DNA from: Eonycteris spelaea
Taxonomy: Eukaryota; Chordata; Mammalia; Chiroptera; Pteropodidae
Assembly: GCA_003508835.1 (NCBI GenBank)
Contig: PUFA01000022.1
Coordinates: 7,626,001 to 7,690,000 of the forward strand
DNA: 64,000 nt
Reading direction: 5' to 3'
Shown here: positions 61,681 through 64,000 of the stretch, piece after piece
Layout of the letters: every line of letters begins with the position of its first letter
How positions within the stretch are numbered: position 1 is the first letter of the stretch
Notes under the pieces: generated by a model
Databases searched by the model: none
What the model saw: the letters and a program-made list of their open reading frames with translations, nothing else
What the model was told of the DNA's origin: nothing
Position numbers and translations under genes: made by a program

Positions 61681-62034
61681 CAATATTTCTCAAAGCGGAA
61701 ATGTGGAACACCAGTGGCATGTGAGGTGTATTAGGCTAATACTGGAAAAGTATTGTTAAAATATTGTTAAGAGTGCCATATTTAAATATAAATCTGTGTG
61801 AGAGTGTTTTCAGGAAAAAAAATGTATAATTCGGGGACCCATAATTCCATAGAACAAGAAAAAAGAAAAAAGTGAGTTCATTATAAAAAAAAAAAAATCT
61901 AACAAAGCGCAGGTATATCCACGATGTGGCAAAATATCAAAAACAAAGTTTGAAATCATTGAGTGAATATACACGAAGTTCTCAGAAGAACCGATGGCAT
62001 GTAGAAAGCCTCTTAAACTGTAATCATTATTAAA
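61681..62034. other. unassigned sequence
   Basis: 'caaagcggaaatgtggaacaccagtggcatgtgaggtgtatt' at 61692-61733 might be a small DNA-transposon piece, but I cannot name it. Confidence 0.3.
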
Positions 62035-62235
62035 CAATGCCAGTCACTGTCCTAGGGACTTTCACATAATGACTTTACATAAGCATCAGCAATACCAGGA
62101 GGTATGACCTGGTATTCACATTTTAGAAGACAGATAATCAGTAGTTCACATACAGCAAGTACTTTACCGGGCATCACACAGAGCTCAACCCGGGGATTCA
62201 GAATGTCACTGTCATTTTGCAGCTGTCACAGCTGC
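62035..62235 (-). mobile_element. MIR, antisense
   Basis: 'gtcactgtcctagggactttcacataatgactttac', 'aggaggtatgacctggtattcacattttagaagacagataa', 'tcacacagagctcaacccggggattcagaatgtcactg' are the reverse complement of a MIR. Confidence 0.85.
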
Positions 62236-63349
62236 CTCTTCATGTAGTCATTTTTCTAACATAAATAACGTAGTCATTTTAGACTCTATAATTTTTTCTG
62301 ACCAAAAAAAAAAAAAAAAGTTTGCTGAGATCACCTAGCAAGATTATTTTTTAGTTTAAAAGTCCACTAGACTCCTACTAGAACATGTAATTACCCCAGC
62401 AATATTAAAGGAGAAACTTTTCCAGCCAACGTGAGTACAACAAACTGTTCCTACCAGTAATTATCCAATTCATGCAATTATTGCAGGAATTCTTATTAAC
62501 TAGGGTCACCACTGGCTCTTTTCAGAATAAATGGGGAGTTCTTAACAAAAGAGAAAAAAAGAAGTAACCATCGTATTTCATACAATATGGTCTCTAATAA
62601 AGTGTCTTTAAAAAATTAATTGCTTCTATAATGATAGTCAAAAAATGAAGTCAGAATCATAAGTGAATCAAGCAATAAATTTAGATATCTTACATAAAAG
62701 TGCAGGGGTTAGATGAATTTTTAAAAATAATAAGCATTTATTAAGTTGTTTTTCTTGTTTTCACTCACTTTAATATATACTGCAGTAAATACAGAATCAG
62801 GAAAAAGTCTAACTTTTCTTACATGACAGTCATTTATTTAGAAAAGAACTTAAAAACCCCTGAAAGCAATATATGAGAGAGGGAGAGGGTGATTTACAGA
62901 GATTCAATGTGATTTTCAAAGAAATTGAAGTAGAAAAATGTTTGGGTCAAGAAAGCTATTCATGAAAAAATAAGTAGTGTTTTTATTGGTTCTTCAGATA
63001 AAAGTGGGCTTTGTACTGAATGCTATGCAAAACAAGTTGAAGGATTTCTGTAAGGTTAGTTTAGATGAGAGGGCTATAGAAATTGGTCATAATCTTATGA
63101 TTCAACTCATGACAAATACGCAGATAGGATCACAAGCAAAACTTGCCCGCAAATACCAAATTTCAAAAGAGCAAGGGAGTGTGAGTGAGGACAGGCTATG
63201 GGGTTCCTTACAAATTCATAATTGAAATATTATGTATTTAGTAGACATCTGTATAAATTATCAGACCTGTAAAGTGTATGTATTAATTCAGAAAGGAAAT
63301 TTGAGCAGGGAAAAATCAGGAAATCATATATCCTTCCTCCTGTCTTCCT
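62236..63349. other. unassigned AT-rich sequence
   Basis: No gene; the 82-codon frame at 62977-63225 has no recognisable domain. A 16 A run lies at 62305-62320. Confidence 0.4.
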
Positions 63350-63560
63350 TTCATTTCTGCCTTCAATAAATGTTTATTGATATTAAACTCCATGAAAATC
63401 CTTCTTCTGAGTATTAAGGAGGAAGAGACAAAAATAAACACAGGAGCTTCTCTGTTGACAAATATTCATATGTAGTGGAGAAAATAACAATGATTATAAT
63501 AATGCTAATTCAGGTAGAGCAGGCTAAGTACTATGCCAGAAGGATGAAACTTCATTTCTG
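63350..63560 (-). mobile_element. L2 3' end, antisense
   Basis: 'ttcaataaatgtttattgatatt', then 'gagtattaaggaggaagagacaaaaataaacacaggagcttctc' and 'ataataatgctaattcaggtagagcagg...agtactatgcc' match the reverse complement of the L2 terminus. Confidence 0.65.
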
Positions 63561-63806
63561 GCAGAGGAATAAAAAGGTCTGCGGCGAGAACCAGAATGCT
63601 GATTAGGTCCATCTAGAAACTGAATAAGTCGAGCTGGGCAGAGTGAGAGGCGGAGGAAGAAAGGCATTTCGGCGTTAGGACTAGCAAAACATAGCAATGG
63701 TGAAATGTAAGTATCTGTTGGAATTGGTACTCCAGTGTTCCTAGAATAGAAGGAACACAGAGTGTATGGCAAGTGGTAAAACTGTCAGGGTCAACTGCAT
63801 CTGGAC

Positions 63807-63855
63807 TGTGTGTGTGTGCGCGCGCGCATGTGTGTGCACGTGTGTGTGTACACAT
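63807..63855 (+). repeat. (TG)n-(CG)n-(TG)n microsatellite
   Basis: TG repeats, then a GCGCGCGCGC core, then ATGTGTGTGCACGTGTGTGTGTACACA; alternating purine-pyrimidine over almost 50 bp. Confidence 0.95.
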
Positions 63856-63890
63856 GCTGGAATAGTGGAACTTTTGGTTAGACTATAAAC

Positions 63891-63892
<2 letters not shown>

Positions 63893-63929
<37 letters not shown>

Positions 63930-63956
63930 GTACACACACACACACGCACACACATA
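63893..63956 (+). repeat. (CA)n microsatellite
   Basis: About 16 CA units, TATATGT, then more CA with one CG. Complementary in unit to the TG repeat 37 bp to its left. Minus-strand Cys/Val-rich frames across it are artefacts. Confidence 0.95.
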
Positions 63957-64000
63957 TTTTTGTAAGTGAGGCTTGGAGGAAAGCTGAAGAGATTTTGAGC

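Noticed and set aside
63613..63953. Cys/Val- and His/Thr-rich minus-strand frames resembling secreted peptides
   Set aside because: Translations of the CA and TG/CG repeats; no signal peptide or conserved cysteine spacing.
1..64000. tRNA, rRNA, snRNA, CRISPR or bacterial operon features
   Set aside because: None seen on either strand; the repeat content is that of a mammalian nuclear genome.

Overview
This is a 64 kb AT-rich, gene-poor stretch of a mammalian nuclear genome. The evidence is the repeat content: LINE-1 copies, L2 and MIR copies, MaLR-type LTRs and a MER5A-type hAT element, plus microsatellites and very low coding density. I see no Alu, no rodent B1/B2 and no young tRNA-derived SINE. 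The LINE-1 3' ends look like the non-primate, laurasiatherian kind. A lineage with few recent SINEs, such as a fruit bat, is possible, but I infer this only from absence and from LINE-1 flavour. Family assignments come from memory of consensus sequences, so element boundaries are approximate (often +/-20-50 bp).

Layout. 0-7.5 kb: a MaLR LTR (0.9-1.4 kb) and a decayed ERV-L-like pol fragment near 5.4-5.7 kb. 7.5-8.6 kb: the 3' kilobase of an antisense LINE-1. 8.6-24 kb: mostly unassigned sequence with old antisense LINE-1 pieces, antisense MaLR LTRs, microsatellites and an uninterrupted run of 41 T. 24.8-28.6 kb: I recognise no interspersed repeat, and the minus strand carries the best gene candidate. 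It is a terminal coding exon (27,992-28,117) followed by a possible 2.2 kb 3' UTR with poly(A) signals at about 27.7 and 25.8 kb. I do not recognise the protein.

28.6-38 kb: L2 copies in both orientations, including an L2 reverse-transcriptase remnant, and a LINE-1 split by a MaLR LTR with a near-perfect target duplication. 38-50 kb: an ERV LTR-like block, an antisense LINE-1, an L2, several MIRs, an antisense LTR and a MER5A-like element with an 8 bp target duplication. 50-64 kb: MIRs, a G-run plus (GA)26 tract, another antisense MaLR LTR, long unassigned stretches, and a TG/CG plus CA microsatellite pair at the end.

No operon, RNA gene, CRISPR array or complete protein-coding gene is supported. 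Nearly all short open frames are chance frames or lie in repeats. The window most likely covers the 3' end of one minus-strand gene (25.8-28.1 kb), with its introns or intergenic DNA to the right and intergenic DNA to the left. I found no convincing new biological system. The most useful leads are the terminal exon, the minus-strand open frame at 32.2-32.6 kb, and the candidate conserved non-coding segments.
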